DNA of 16,574 bases. It comes from JBOGJG01 sp050747825 (lineage in GTDB: Bacteria > Acidobacteriota > UBA6911 > RPQK01 > JBOGJG01). The notes under the pieces are model-generated. The model worked only from the letters and a program-made list of their open reading frames with translations. It ran no database searches and had not been told where the DNA came from. The stretch is from contig JBOGJG010000446.1 in assembly GCA_050747825.1 (NCBI GenBank), positions 1 through 16,574 on the forward strand. The letters run 5' to 3'. The position numbers and the translations under genes were made by a program. Positions 1 through 6,633 of the stretch are shown here, piece after piece (positions within the stretch are counted from its first letter, which is position 1; the number at the start of each line of letters is the position of its first letter).

Positions 1-1
1 G

Positions 2-662
<661 letters not shown>

Positions 663-673
<11 letters not shown>

Positions 674-790
674 GTGGAAAGAGATGCCGTTCAGTGCCGC
701 CGTTCTTGTGAACCCATCTACTGCGCTGGCACGCGGCAGTGACTACCCGTTCGTGGACATGGGGGCTGTCAACCCCTCAGTACGATGCAC
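663..790 (+). pseudogene. hsdS: N-terminal stub of type I R-M specificity subunit HsdS
   Basis: The ATG at 663 overlaps the hsdM stop by 9 bases. The translation MASEWKEMPFSAAVLVNPST, followed by a Leu-Ala-Arg-Gly-x-x-x-x-Phe-Val-Asp-Met segment, is typical of the first residues of an HsdS target-recognition domain. A complete HsdS is about 380-450 residues. Here only about 40 are recognisable before the frame runs, without a stop, into a different gene (diacylglycerol-kinase-like) at about 822. Both DNA-recognition domains and the conserved helical spacers are missing, so no functional specificity subunit can be made here. The exact breakpoint, somewhere in 780-822, cannot be fixed by eye. 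An alternative upstream ATG at 651 is in the same frame. Confidence 0.75.
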
Positions 791-821
791 ACATGCCGGC
801 TCGCTATACTCCATCCTTCGA

Positions 822-1013
822 ATGAGGATTATCGCAAACCCCAACGCCGGCCACGGTGGTGGGGTGAAAGCATTACGAGATCTTCATGCCCTACTGAACT
901 CTTCGGATGTAAGGTGTGAAATCATCGAGACACAGTATCCTGGACACGCCACGGAAATAACACGTGATCTGGTAGATGAGGGGGAACGGAGGTTGATGGT
1001 TCTTGGAGGTGAC
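822..1013 (+). pseudogene. N-terminal stub of diacylglycerol/sphingosine kinase-like (DAGK catalytic family) protein
   Basis: In the same frame as the hsdS stub, an ATG at 822 begins MRIIANPNAGHGGGVKAL and runs about 64 residues to 'LMVLGGDG'. The 'NPxAG' motif near the N terminus and the 'GGDG' loop about 60 residues later are the nucleotide-binding signatures of the DAGK_cat family (lipid kinases such as BmrU/YegS). The expected continuation (T-x-N-E-V and the rest of a ~300-residue enzyme) is missing. Sequence identity changes immediately after GGDG, where a HEPN C-terminus begins in another frame. Only the N-terminal fifth is left, so catalysis is not expected. Identification rests on two spaced motifs in the correct order. 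Confidence 0.72.
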
Positions 1014-1014
1014 G

Positions 1015-1149
1015 GGCCGGGACCGGGAGCTGGCTTTTTACGGCAGCGAAGATTTGACGCCTTCTGAGTTTTACGATCAAGCGGACGCCCAAAAGGCGCT
1101 TGAGGGAGCGAAGTGGGTGGTGGAGGCGGTCCGCAAGATTTGTGAGTAG
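1015..1149 (+). pseudogene. C-terminal fragment of a HEPN-domain protein
   Basis: Frame 1 reads G-R-D-R-E-L-A-F-Y-G-S-E-D-L-T-P-S-E-F-Y and then a helix with 'ADAQKALEGAKWVVEAVRKI', ending at TAG 1147-1149. The pattern FYG(D/S)E...P...Y...DA..AL..A..V...V is the C-terminal part of the HEPN family. These are all-helical proteins, often RNases or partners of minimal nucleotidyltransferases in toxin-antitoxin pairs. There is no start codon or N-terminal helix (the R-x4-6-H motif would lie upstream); the frame begins inside the diacylglycerol-kinase fragment. It is therefore a 3' stub. A nucleotidyltransferase lies 140 bases downstream, which suits an original HEPN/NTase neighbourhood, but no link can be proven. 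Confidence 0.6.
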
Positions 1150-1158
1150 TCCAGCAGG

Positions 1159-1187
1159 CCACGGATTGCACCGATGGCCACGAATTC
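1159..1187 (-). repeat. Inverted copy of the 'ATCCGTG' short repeat
   Basis: CCACGGATTGCACCGATGG at about 1159 is the reverse-complement version, with small differences, of the ATCCGTGxAATCCGTGGC repeat found at 1258 and 1972. It lies just after the HEPN stub. Confidence 0.55.
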
Positions 1188-1257
1188 AATCCGCGTTACG
1201 GTGGACGCGGGATTTAAATACGTGCCAAAATGCCGGGTGGATGAATAACGAGCCTTT

Positions 1258-1275
1258 ATCCGTGTAATCCGTGGC
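1258..1275 (+). repeat. 'ATCCGTG' short repeat, left copy flanking the NTase module
   Basis: ATCCGTGTAATCCGTGGC consists of two tandem ATCCGTG units. It lies 15 bases before the nucleotidyltransferase start and matches the three-unit copy at 1972-1998 downstream of the module. Confidence 0.7.
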
Positions 1276-1289
1276 TTAACAGGCTGCCT

Positions 1290-1789
1290 ATGTCCTTCAC
1301 CGATGCCATCGGCATTCTCAATCTACTCAAACGCCGGAAGATTATCAGAGACTATGTGCTTATTGGGGCGGTTGCGGCTACAGCCTATATGGAGCCGATA
1401 TTTACGGAAGACTTAGACGTCATTATCCTTGTAGATAACGACGAGGAGTATGCACAGACCTTCCGACAGGTGGCTGAATTTGCGGAAGGGCTTGACGGCC
1501 TGCACCATATCCTGAGTGGTGTACCCGTCCAGATGTTCCCAACAACTCTGAAGCCGCTATATCGGGACACCTTGGATAAGGCGCATTTGGCAAGAATAGG
1601 ATATCAGCGGGTGAAAATACCGTCGTCCGAGCATCTGATCCTCCTGTACCTGGAAACTTTCGCCTAAAGGATCGATTTCGGATTCAGGAATTGTTATCCG
1701 TCGCTGACACCAGTAAACTTCACATATTATTGGAGAAGTTCGACGATGACGAAACAACGCTTGCCCGCAGACTTCAAACCCTCCGCTGA
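1290..1789 (+). pseudogene. AbiEii-like nucleotidyltransferase (toxin-type NTase), frameshifted
   Basis: The ATG at 1290 begins MSFTDAIGILNLLKRRKIIR and continues with an NTase core: a Gly-Ala-x-Ala-Ala-x-Ala-Tyr segment followed about 10 residues later by 'TEDLDVIILV', the acidic DxD-type metal-binding motif of the AbiEii/MNT family. Frame 0 stops at TAA 1665 after 125 residues, but the homologous C-terminus continues in frame 2 from about 1655: FRLKDRFRIQELLSVADTSK and onward to TGA 1787. One lost base near 1650-1660 explains both frames, giving an original protein of about 166 residues. The family transfers nucleotides to tRNA or proteins and acts as a toxin in abortive-infection systems. 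The next gene overlaps by 44 bases, so the two were probably translationally coupled. The frameshift removes the C-terminal helices, so activity is doubtful. It could be a sequencing error. Confidence 0.78.
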
Positions 1790-1931
1790 CCGTTTGTTCC
1801 TGGAAAAAGAGAAATGGCACCATCGCCGTGCGCGTATGAGTTTTACGGAGAAAATTGAAGTACTCGACCGGTTGCTGCTGATGGCAGAGACTTTGCCAAA
1901 GCTGGAAGAGGGGCGGTCCCGGAAGCGCTGA
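1746..1931 (+). CDS. Small conserved partner protein of the NTase
   Basis: This 61-residue protein starts MTKQRLPADFKPSADRLFLE and has a charged middle 'KEKWHHRRARMSFTEKIEVL' and a short Leu-rich helix 'DRLLLMAETLPKL'. It begins inside the 3' end of the frameshifted nucleotidyltransferase, in a different frame. That overlap is typical of two-gene modules and suggests translational coupling. No catalytic motif, signal peptide or membrane segment is visible. I do not know a named family; its position suggests it is the accessory or antitoxin-side partner of the NTase, but that is inference from context. The module is bracketed by ATCCGTG repeats on both sides, suggesting transfer as a unit. The reading frame is intact. 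Confidence 0.6.
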   Translation: MTKQRLPADFKPSADRLFLEKEKWHHRRARMSFTEKIEVLDRLLLMAETLPKLEEGRSRKR

Positions 1932-1968
1932 ACCAAGGACTCAAATTTCACATGGGTAAGTAATAGGG

Positions 1969-1998
1969 TTAATCCGTGCAATCCGTGAAATCCGTGGC
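1969..1998 (+). repeat. 'ATCCGTG' short repeat, right copy (three units)
   Basis: Three tandem units (ATCCGTGCA, ATCCGTGAA, ATCCGTGGC) start at 1972. The copy is in the same orientation as 1258-1275. Together they bracket the 640-base nucleotidyltransferase module. Confidence 0.7.
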
Positions 1999-2039
1999 AG
2001 ATTTCGCTAAATTACAGGATAATTCGTTTCCACTGCAGA

Positions 2040-2540
2040 GACGGTGCGCCGAAATTGAGCCCCAGCCGCAGACCGGTGGATGTAAGGTGGCAGAATTGGC
2101 TCGTCACTTTGGAAAGTCCCCCCATCTGCTGGGCCCCGAAGAGTCTGAACCAGAACTGGGACATCGAGCACATCCCCTTCCCCAGGCAGGAAAAGAAGCT
2201 GCCGGTCGTCTTGAGCAGGGGCGAAGTGAGCAGCTTATTGGCGGCGGTGGAAAACCTCAAACATCGGACTCTTTTGATGACGCTGTATGGGAGCGGGTTG
2301 CGCCTTTGTGAAGGGCTCGGTCTGTGCATCAGAGACATTGACAGCCAGAGAATGGTGGTGCGAGTGCGTCCAGGCAAAGGCCACAAGGATCGATACGTCC
2401 CACTGGGCGAGACGCGCTGCTCGAGCAACTGCGAGTGTATTGGAGGCAGTATCGACCTGCACACTGGCTGTTTTCCGGAAAGGACCCCAGCTTACCCCTG
2501 ACTACTCGCTCGGTGCAGCGAGTCTGCCAGAGAGCCAGCA
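2040..2540 (+). pseudogene. Tyrosine recombinase/integrase remnant, copy 1
   Basis: Pieces of one XerC/D-type integrase lie in different frames in the correct order. Frame 2, near 2090-2145, reads 'ELARHFGKSPHLLGPEE' (N-terminal core-binding domain). Frame 0, near 2150-2412, reads 'KKLPVVLSRGEVSSLLAAVE', then 'LYGSGLRLCEGLGL' (first catalytic Arg region) and 'DIDSQRMVVRVRPGKGHKDR'. Frame 2, near 2415-2540, reads 'YWRQYRPAHWLFSGKDPSLP' and then 'TTRSVQRVCQRAS'. Compared with copy 3 (2787-3287), about 45-50 residues after 'GPEE' are deleted and at least two frameshifts are present. A degenerate start ('KLSPSRRP', frame 1, about 2050) suggests homology extends left to about 2040. The C-terminal HxLRH...Y catalytic box is missing. 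It cannot make a functional recombinase. Confidence 0.82.
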
Positions 2541-2635
2541 AAGAGGGAGACCTGTTGCACGTACGAGGTTTGGGTATATGGGGAGAGATTGCGCACCTGC
2601 ATGTCTTCGATCATGCGTTGTCGTAGAGTCGTCAT
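2538..2635 (-). pseudogene. Tyrosine recombinase N-terminal stub, copy 2
   Basis: On the minus strand the ATG at 2635, preceded by AAAGGAG, starts MTTLRQRMIEDMQVRNLSPY and continues 'TQTSYVQQVSLFA'. It is nearly identical to the first ~33 residues of copy 3 (2787-3287). Similarity ends abruptly at about 2538, exactly where the plus-strand copy 1 ends. The ~110-base segment 2538-2650, including the ribosome binding site, is a direct repeat of 3190-3300. The stub encodes only the beginning of the core-binding domain. The plus strand through here continues the copy 1 frame only by chance. Confidence 0.8.
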
Positions 2636-2660
2636 GGAAAGCTCCTTTGCAAATGTCATG

Positions 2661-2693
2661 GGCTGCACCATGCAGCCAGTGCATGATCATGCA
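2661..2693. other. Two adjacent palindromes upstream of the integrase copy 2 start
   Basis: GGCTGCA-CCA-TGCAGCC (2661-2677) is a 7-bp inverted repeat with a 3-base loop. TGCATGATCATGCA (2680-2693) is a perfect 14-bp palindrome. Both lie 26-58 bases upstream of the copy 2 ATG on the minus strand, a position that would fit an operator or recombinase core site. No function can be assigned from sequence alone. Confidence 0.5.
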
Positions 2694-2786
2694 AAAGGGC
2701 TTAGGCGGAAAGAAGAAGGGGCGAACCGGTTTCTATCGCTGGACTGAATTGCTGAATTTTGCGTCCTACCCATACCGCGCAGCGGT

Positions 2787-3287
2787 TTAGTCCAAGCGGT
2801 CTTTCTGGCCCTTGCCCTGCTCGACGCGAACCACCATGCGCTGGCTGTCGATGTCCGTGACTTTTAGACGCACGACCTCGGAAATGCGCAGACCAGCCGC
2901 GTAGCAGCTGGTGAGCATGGCGCGATGTTTGGCGTTCCGGACGCAGCCCAGGAACTCGAGGACCTCCTCGGGGCTGAGAATGATGGGCAGTTTCTGAGGT
3001 TTTTTGGGCGCCGGAATGACGTCCTCAAAACTCCAATCCTTGTGCAGTGTGGTCCGATAGAGGAATCGGAGCGCGGCGACGGCAATGAGGATGGAACCGG
3101 TGGCCAGCTTCTTCTCATTGGTCAAGTACACCTGATAGGCGCGTATCTCTTCCGGACCCAGTACTTCCGGGGACTTGCGGAAATGCCGTGCAAAGAGAGA
3201 GACCTGCCGCACGTACGAGGTCTGGGTATGCGGCGAGAGATTGCGGACCTGCATGTCTTCGATCATTCGTTGTCGTAGCGATGTCAT
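2787..3287 (-). pseudogene. Tyrosine recombinase/integrase, 3'-truncated, copy 3
   Basis: This 166-residue frame starts at ATG 3287 with AAGGAG five bases upstream. Residues 1-85 form the SAM-like core-binding domain (MTSLRQRMIEDMQVRNLSPH, then ARHFRKSPEVLGPEEIRAY). The catalytic domain begins near 100 ('KKPQKLPIILSPEEVLEFL') and includes the first catalytic Arg in 'AAGLRISEV' (R134) and the beta-strand Lys region 'EQGKGQKDR' (about 157-164). The sequence then diverges and stops at 'LD*'. The family is normally about 280-300 residues, so the H-x-x-R, H/W and nucleophilic Tyr boxes are missing. Strand exchange is therefore not expected. Such integrases are often found with IS91-type or other mobile elements, but no transposase of that type is visible here. 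Its start region repeats at 2538-2650. Confidence 0.88.
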
Positions 3288-3387
3288 GGAAGCTCCTTTC
3301 TCTTACAGAAGGGGAATATGGCTGCAACAGGCAGCAACCACAAATCTCGCCTCAAATCGCAGCTCTTCTGCCGCGACGCCGGGCTAA

Positions 3388-3552
3388 AAATGCTCTGCCT
3401 TATTCCGATATCGGAATAAGCGCTACTTCCTGCCTTTGATTGAGGAAGTTCGACAAACTGGGGTCTCAGAATCCTACTGGGATCATCTGCAGGTGCGCCT
3501 GCGGGACTACCATGATCAGTGGCTTGAAAGAGAAGCTGCGGTGACTGAGTAA
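3388..3552 (+). pseudogene. C-terminal fragment of an unrecognised protein
   Basis: An open frame ends at TAA 3550-3552 with KRYFLPLIEEVRQTGVSESY followed by 'WDHLQVRLRDYHDQWLERE'. The composition, with amphipathic helices and W/Y spaced regularly, looks like real coding sequence. There is no convincing start codon or ribosome binding site: upstream the frame passes through a perfect 22-bp palindrome (3399-3420) and reaches a stop at 3385. I read it as the 3' stub of a helical protein whose 5' end was lost. I cannot name the family. It could also be chance. Confidence 0.35.
3399..3420. other. Perfect 22-bp palindrome
   Basis: Two 11-base arms (CTTATTCCGAT / ATCGGAATAAG) meet with no spacer, centred between 3409 and 3410. 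A perfect even palindrome of this length is unusual by chance. It may be an operator for a dimeric regulator, a cruciform, or an element end. It lies about 110 bases upstream (minus strand) of the integrase copy 3 start. Confidence 0.8.
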
Positions 3553-3797
3553 ATGAAGACCCATTCGGTTAAAATCGGGCTCTTTACCAAAAAAGACTCG
3601 TGGGCCAAAAAATTTTTCCGCCAGGAGGCCCTACATTCAACGATCGACGGTCTGGGAAGGATCTCAGTAGGCTTGAAAAACTGAAGACCACGAAACTCAG
3701 AGCTCTGGTTGCCTGCGCAAAGTGTGCGCAGGCAAATCAAAAAGAAAGGAAACGAGACGATGTGGAATCACTCTCAACATCGATTCCGGATTGACTC
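3553..3797. other. Stretch without a convincing gene, containing a stem-loop at 3709-3735
   Basis: No frame here looks conserved. A strong hairpin has arms TTGCCTGCGCA (3709-3719) and TGCGCAGGCAA (3725-3735), an 11-bp perfect stem with a 5-base loop AAGTG. There is no T-run on either side, so it is not a standard intrinsic terminator. AAAGGAAACGAGACG lies shortly downstream (3745-3760). Confidence 0.55.
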
Positions 3798-3898
3798 AAA
3801 CCGGCCACTTCAACCATGATAACAACGTTCAGCGTCGCTACGCTCCGATAGTGGCCGGTTTCCGCCCGAACAGGTGGCCGTTTTCACCGGAATACGCA
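3798..3898 (+). mobile_element. IS21-family insertion sequence end (remnant)
   Basis: AAACCGGCCACT (3798-3809) and AGTGGCCGGTTT (3850-3861) form a perfect 12-bp inverted repeat. A third related unit GGTGGCCGTTTTC follows (about 3873-3885), and the segment finishes CACCGGAATACGCA at 3898. Repeated 'GTGGCCG(G)TTT' units ending in 'CCGGAATxxGCA' are characteristic of the right end of IS21-family elements. No istB gene precedes it, so only the end is left. The dehydrogenase stub begins right after it, suggesting the element once interrupted or deleted into that gene. Confidence 0.62.
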
Positions 3899-3949
3899 TA
3901 GTCGGTTTCTCTGAAGAACTTGATTCCCGCGATCATCGGTCGCCAAATA

Positions 3950-4117
3950 TTCTTCAGCAGCCTGCTCATGCTGCGCTACCTGGACATGAACGAAATTGCC
4001 GATCGAATCGCCGCGGCGGTTGAGAAAATCACCACCGCCGGCGAAGGCCGCACCCGGGATTTGGGCGGCACGACCACCACCACCGAGTTTACAGACGCGA
4101 TCATTGGGGCTTTGTAG
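3950..4117 (+). pseudogene. C-terminal stub of an NAD(P)-dependent isocitrate/isopropylmalate dehydrogenase
   Basis: The frame ending at TAG 4115-4117 reads 'MLRYLDMNEIADRIAAAVEK', then 'GRTRDLGGTTTTTEFTDAII' and 'GAL'. This is the conserved C-terminus of beta-decarboxylating dehydrogenases: the MLRyL helix, then 'TRDLGG...TTEFTDAI'. The family oxidatively decarboxylates isocitrate or 3-isopropylmalate, in the TCA cycle or leucine synthesis. Only about 50 of ~340 residues remain, without the substrate-binding Arg cluster or the catalytic Lys/Asp. An IS21-type end lies just upstream, so truncation by the insertion sequence is the likely cause. Isocitrate and isopropylmalate enzymes cannot be distinguished from this stub. 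Confidence 0.82.
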
Positions 4118-4182
4118 ATCAATGATGGGCTGGATCGCCGGAGTTAAAACAGCCTCAAGGCCAGCCAAAACCCAACGTACTC

Positions 4183-4656
4183 ATGAGCCAGGTTCCGAAG
4201 CGAATCTCCCAGGACGGTCTGCCGGGGTCTCCCTCTATCAACAACAATGGCGCTATCGCCTTTCTTGCCAGGACTGCGGAGGCTTCGTTTCCAGAAGCAC
4301 TCGTACTGCTTAGAAGCCAAGGCCGCACGGAGATGCTGGCCTCCCAGGGTGCCTCATTCAGCGCCTTTGGCAGGACCTCACACTTCTTTTCTCTTATCCT
4401 AAATGACCTTGACAGTGTTCTCTTTTTGGCCAATTTAGCCAAGGATGCCGATCCGGGAGAGCGATTAGATGCGCTCTTTTTCACGACGCTTGGCCAAACG
4501 ATTCCGCTGGCAGTGGAAGGAGTTTATATACATTCGATTGGGGCTACCATATCCGATATCAGGAGTTTTGCCATGAACAACCACAATCAAATAGTTTTAG
4601 TCAGCAAAGTAAAAAGAGACCTCATGCGTGATGTCATTTTTACGGTGACGAAATGA
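4183..4656 (+). CDS. 5'-truncated beta-propeller-like 'INN-G' repeat protein
   Basis: This frame of about 157 residues contains repeated units such as 'SINNNGAIAFLART', 'ILNDLDSVLFLANL' and 'AMNNHNQIVLVSKV', each separated by 40-60 residues, plus 'ALVLLRSQGRTEMLASQG'. This (I/L)N(N/D)xGxVxFxA spacing is typical of secreted repeat proteins, probably beta-propeller, found in acidobacteria and planctomycetes. There is no signal peptide and no clear ribosome binding site before ATG 4183. In-frame codons extend upstream to a stop at 4123, so the N-terminal half is probably missing, and the gene begins 65 bases after another truncated gene. It may still be translated as a fragment. The function is unknown. 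Confidence 0.55.
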   Translation: MSQVPKRISQDGLPGSPSINNNGAIAFLARTAEASFPEALVLLRSQGRTEMLASQGASFSAFGRTSHFFSLILNDLDSVLFLANLAKDADPGERLDALFFTTLGQTIPLAVEGVYIHSIGATISDIRSFAMNNHNQIVLVSKVKRDLMRDVIFTVTK

Positions 4657-4718
4657 CAGTTCGACTCTCACTGGTGCACCCGAAACCAACAAAGCCACCA
4701 AAACTGTGAGGCTAAGTT

Positions 4719-5042
4719 ATGAGATCATTAACCTTCATTTTAATTTCTCTCTGCTTTTGCCAAGTCGCTTCGGCCCAGTGCTATTCCGACACCGGAAAGC
4801 ACACCTGCTTTGAATATACGAATCTGAACTCCCGCATGGAGTTCTTGGATCAGCATCCTCAGATCGGCTGGGTCGTCAACGATGTTGCGGGTGCCTATGT
4901 AAATCCGAATACTGGCACTTCAGGAAAAATTTACGTCCGGACTTCTCTTATCGCTGATGACCCGAATTTCGTTTATGAGCCCAACTGCGAAAATAAAAAT
5001 GCTTCAGGACAATGCATAGGATTAAAGTTGGGAGAACAATGA
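4719..5042 (+). CDS. Small secreted protein, unknown function
   Basis: This 107-residue protein starts at ATG 4719 with GAGG seven bases upstream. MRSLTFILISLCFCQVASAQ is a clear Sec signal peptide, with cleavage likely after 'ASA'. The mature part has paired cysteines ('QCYSDTGKHTCFEY' and 'NCENKNASGQC'), suggesting disulphides in an exported protein, and a middle 'QIGWVVNDVAGAYVNPNTGT' segment. Its stop (5040-5042) overlaps the start of the next secreted protein, so the two form an operon-like pair. I do not recognise a family. The reading frame is intact, and the length and start are plausible. Confidence 0.7.
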   Translation: MRSLTFILISLCFCQVASAQCYSDTGKHTCFEYTNLNSRMEFLDQHPQIGWVVNDVAGAYVNPNTGTSGKIYVRTSLIADDPNFVYEPNCENKNASGQCIGLKLGEQ

Positions 5043-5845
5043 TGGCCAAGTACTTGATTTTGAGCTTGATTGCCTTGGGTTTTATCTGTGGCCAAACTCA
5101 TGCTCAGTTTGTCTACTACATACCTCAGGTTGTTGACGGTACCGATCCCCACAATGAAGAACGGATTTTCGCCACAACCTTTTCCTTCCTCAATCTGTCC
5201 ACGACCTCTATAGCAGATGTTGTAATAGATCTGAGTGACGACAAGGGCGGCCATTTTCCAGTGCTACGCCGACTGAATCCGGGACTACCGGGTGGTATTG
5301 GCACGTTTAGAGAAAGGTTCAGCCTCCCTCCGAACGGCTTTATAGCACTCAAAACACTGGCCGGAGCCAGACACATCTCAAATACGGGCTGGGCCCGAAT
5401 CGAATCTACAGGCGACATCGGAATACTGGCGACAGTGACTTACAGAGTTAGCGTGAACGCTGAAGTAGTCACCTCTGCCAGTGTCATTCCCGAACCCCTG
5501 ACGCAGAAGTTCTCCACGTTTACGTTCAATGACTGTCGGGAGGGAGGCACCGGACCGAAAACATCCACCGGAATTGCGCTGCTCAATCCCTCGGAGACCG
5601 AAAGCGTGGAAGTCAAAGTGCGTTTGTTCAATCCGGATGGGACCTTTCGAGATGAGCGCACAATTGTCCTGGCGCCTCGGCACAAAATTGCCCAATTCTT
5701 CGATGAAGAAGAACTGTTTACGGGCTTGGGCTCCTTCTGCGGTTCAGCAAAGATCTCAAGTAACTTGCCCATTGCTGCAACCGTAATTCGAGTGGACGAT
5801 ATCTACTGGAGCACATTTCGGACTTTCCCTCCAGTTTCCGAATGA
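5042..5845 (+). CDS. Secreted protein with two 'IPQVxDG'-type domains
   Basis: This 267-residue protein begins MAKYLILSLIALGFICGQTH, a signal peptide with likely cleavage after 'AQ'. An in-frame ATG at 5039 overlaps the upstream stop (ATGA). GGGAG at 5030 suits the 5042 start better, with a 7-base spacer. Domain 1 (about 22-140) starts 'FVYYIPQVVDGTD' and ends 'NTGWARIESTGDIGILATVT'. Domain 2 (about 155-262) has 'STGIALLNPSETESVEVKVR' and 'GSAKISSNLPIAATVIRVDD'. The order is 'IPQV.DG', then a 'L.N.s....v.v.l....G' strand pair, then 'GWA.I.S..PI.A'. This is a beta-sandwich module common in acidobacterial extracellular proteins, and the same module occurs in the protein at 7266-8636. The role is unknown; surface binding or structure is plausible. 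Confidence 0.78.
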   Translation: MAKYLILSLIALGFICGQTHAQFVYYIPQVVDGTDPHNEERIFATTFSFLNLSTTSIADVVIDLSDDKGGHFPVLRRLNPGLPGGIGTFRERFSLPPNGFIALKTLAGARHISNTGWARIESTGDIGILATVTYRVSVNAEVVTSASVIPEPLTQKFSTFTFNDCREGGTGPKTSTGIALLNPSETESVEVKVRLFNPDGTFRDERTIVLAPRHKIAQFFDEEELFTGLGSFCGSAKISSNLPIAATVIRVDDIYWSTFRTFPPVSE

Positions 5846-6112
5846 GACAGGAAAAACTTCGGATCCAGCGATACGTGTGGCGCATCCGCCAGCGTACCAC
5901 CAACAGATTTTGCCACCCCAGGCTGTAAACCGCCCGGCTGTGGCCGACGAATGTCGTGGGACGCTGCTTTGCCGATCACGTGGGCAAGTCAATCGGCCAG
6001 GAGGCTGTAGGGCACTCTATAGAAAAGAATCTATATATAGAAGCTGGACAGAGTTCGTTTTGGCTTCCGATCCACACGCTTGTAGTGGAAAGTAGGCGGA
6101 ATCGGAAACCAC
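5846..6112. other. Intergenic stretch without a recognisable gene
   Basis: I see no conserved frame. TCTATATATAGA (6030-6041) is a 12-bp AT-rich palindrome about 70 bases before the IS21 accessory gene, possibly part of its promoter. Nothing else stands out. Confidence 0.4.
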
Positions 6113-6566
6113 ATGAACACAGCCAAGCGCCACTGCCCCTATTGTCGGACGTGGTTTGTCCCCTCCTGCTTTCGCCCTGGCCAGCGAATCTGCAGCCGGC
6201 CGCAATGCCAACGCCGGCGCAAACGTGAATACCACCAGCAAAAGGTCATAGCCGACCCCGAGTACCGCCAGGCCTGCCGAGACAGCCGGCAGAAATGGCA
6301 GGCGCAAAATCCCGATTATCAAAGCCGATACCGTAAGACCCACCCGCACTATGTGGAGCAAAACCGAGAGAGGCAGCGTCGGCGCGACCAGAAACGGCCG
6401 TGTGGATCGTCTTGTAAAGAACAACTTAGCTTTGGACTTAAAGCGTTTACCGGCAGAGGTTTGGCTCATTGGCCGAGAGGCGGGCGATCTTGTAAAGAAC
6501 AACTTGGCTTTTTCCGAAGTAGTGGTTTTTCAGCGGGTTGTCACCCCATTGGCAGCCGCCGGCTGA
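6113..6566 (+). pseudogene. IS21-associated zinc-ribbon-like accessory protein, frameshifted
   Basis: The ATG at 6113 starts MNTAKRHCPYCRTWFVPSCF and continues 'RICSRPQCQRRRKREYHQ'. C-x2-C followed by C-x4-C forms a zinc-ribbon-like motif, then a very basic stretch with 'NPDYQSRYRKTHPHYVEQNR'. After about residue 95 the homologous frame changes from 2 to 0, reading 'VDRLVKNNLALDLKRLPAEV' and 'DLVKNNLAFSEVVVFQRVV' up to TGA 6564-6566. A one-base change near 6395-6402 explains this. Small proteins of this kind commonly lie upstream of IS21-like istA genes. A role in DNA binding for transposition is inferred from the basic Cys-rich composition. Decay is consistent with the broken istA that follows. 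Confidence 0.65.
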
Positions 6567-6590
6567 TCTTATAAAGAACATCCTTCTGGC
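6408..6590 (+). repeat. Three tandem-phased repeats of 'CTTGTAAAGAACAACTT'
   Basis: Copies begin at 6411 (CTTGTAAAGAACAACTTAGC), 6489 (CTTGTAAAGAACAACTTGGC) and 6568 (CTTATAAAGAACATCCTT), spaced 78 and 79 bases. The first two encode 'LVKNNLA' in one frame; the third reads 'DLIKNILL' in another. They look like a protein repeat of 26 codons, the last copy shifted by one base. Confidence 0.7.
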
Positions 6591-6633
6591 CTTCTTCAAT
6601 GCCAGCGGATATTACAGACCACAAGGAGGTCAG

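Noticed and set aside
2104..2545. Simple inversion of a single integrase gene to explain copies 1 and 2
   Set aside because: Attractive because copy 1 begins near 'ARHFGKSP' and copy 2 ends at 'VSLFA', but copy 1 seems to keep its own degenerate N-terminus to about 2040, so two separate copies cannot be excluded.
3600..3794. A 64-residue plus-strand frame before the IS21 end
   Set aside because: It spans the stem-loop, has no homology I recognise and no convincing ribosome binding site.
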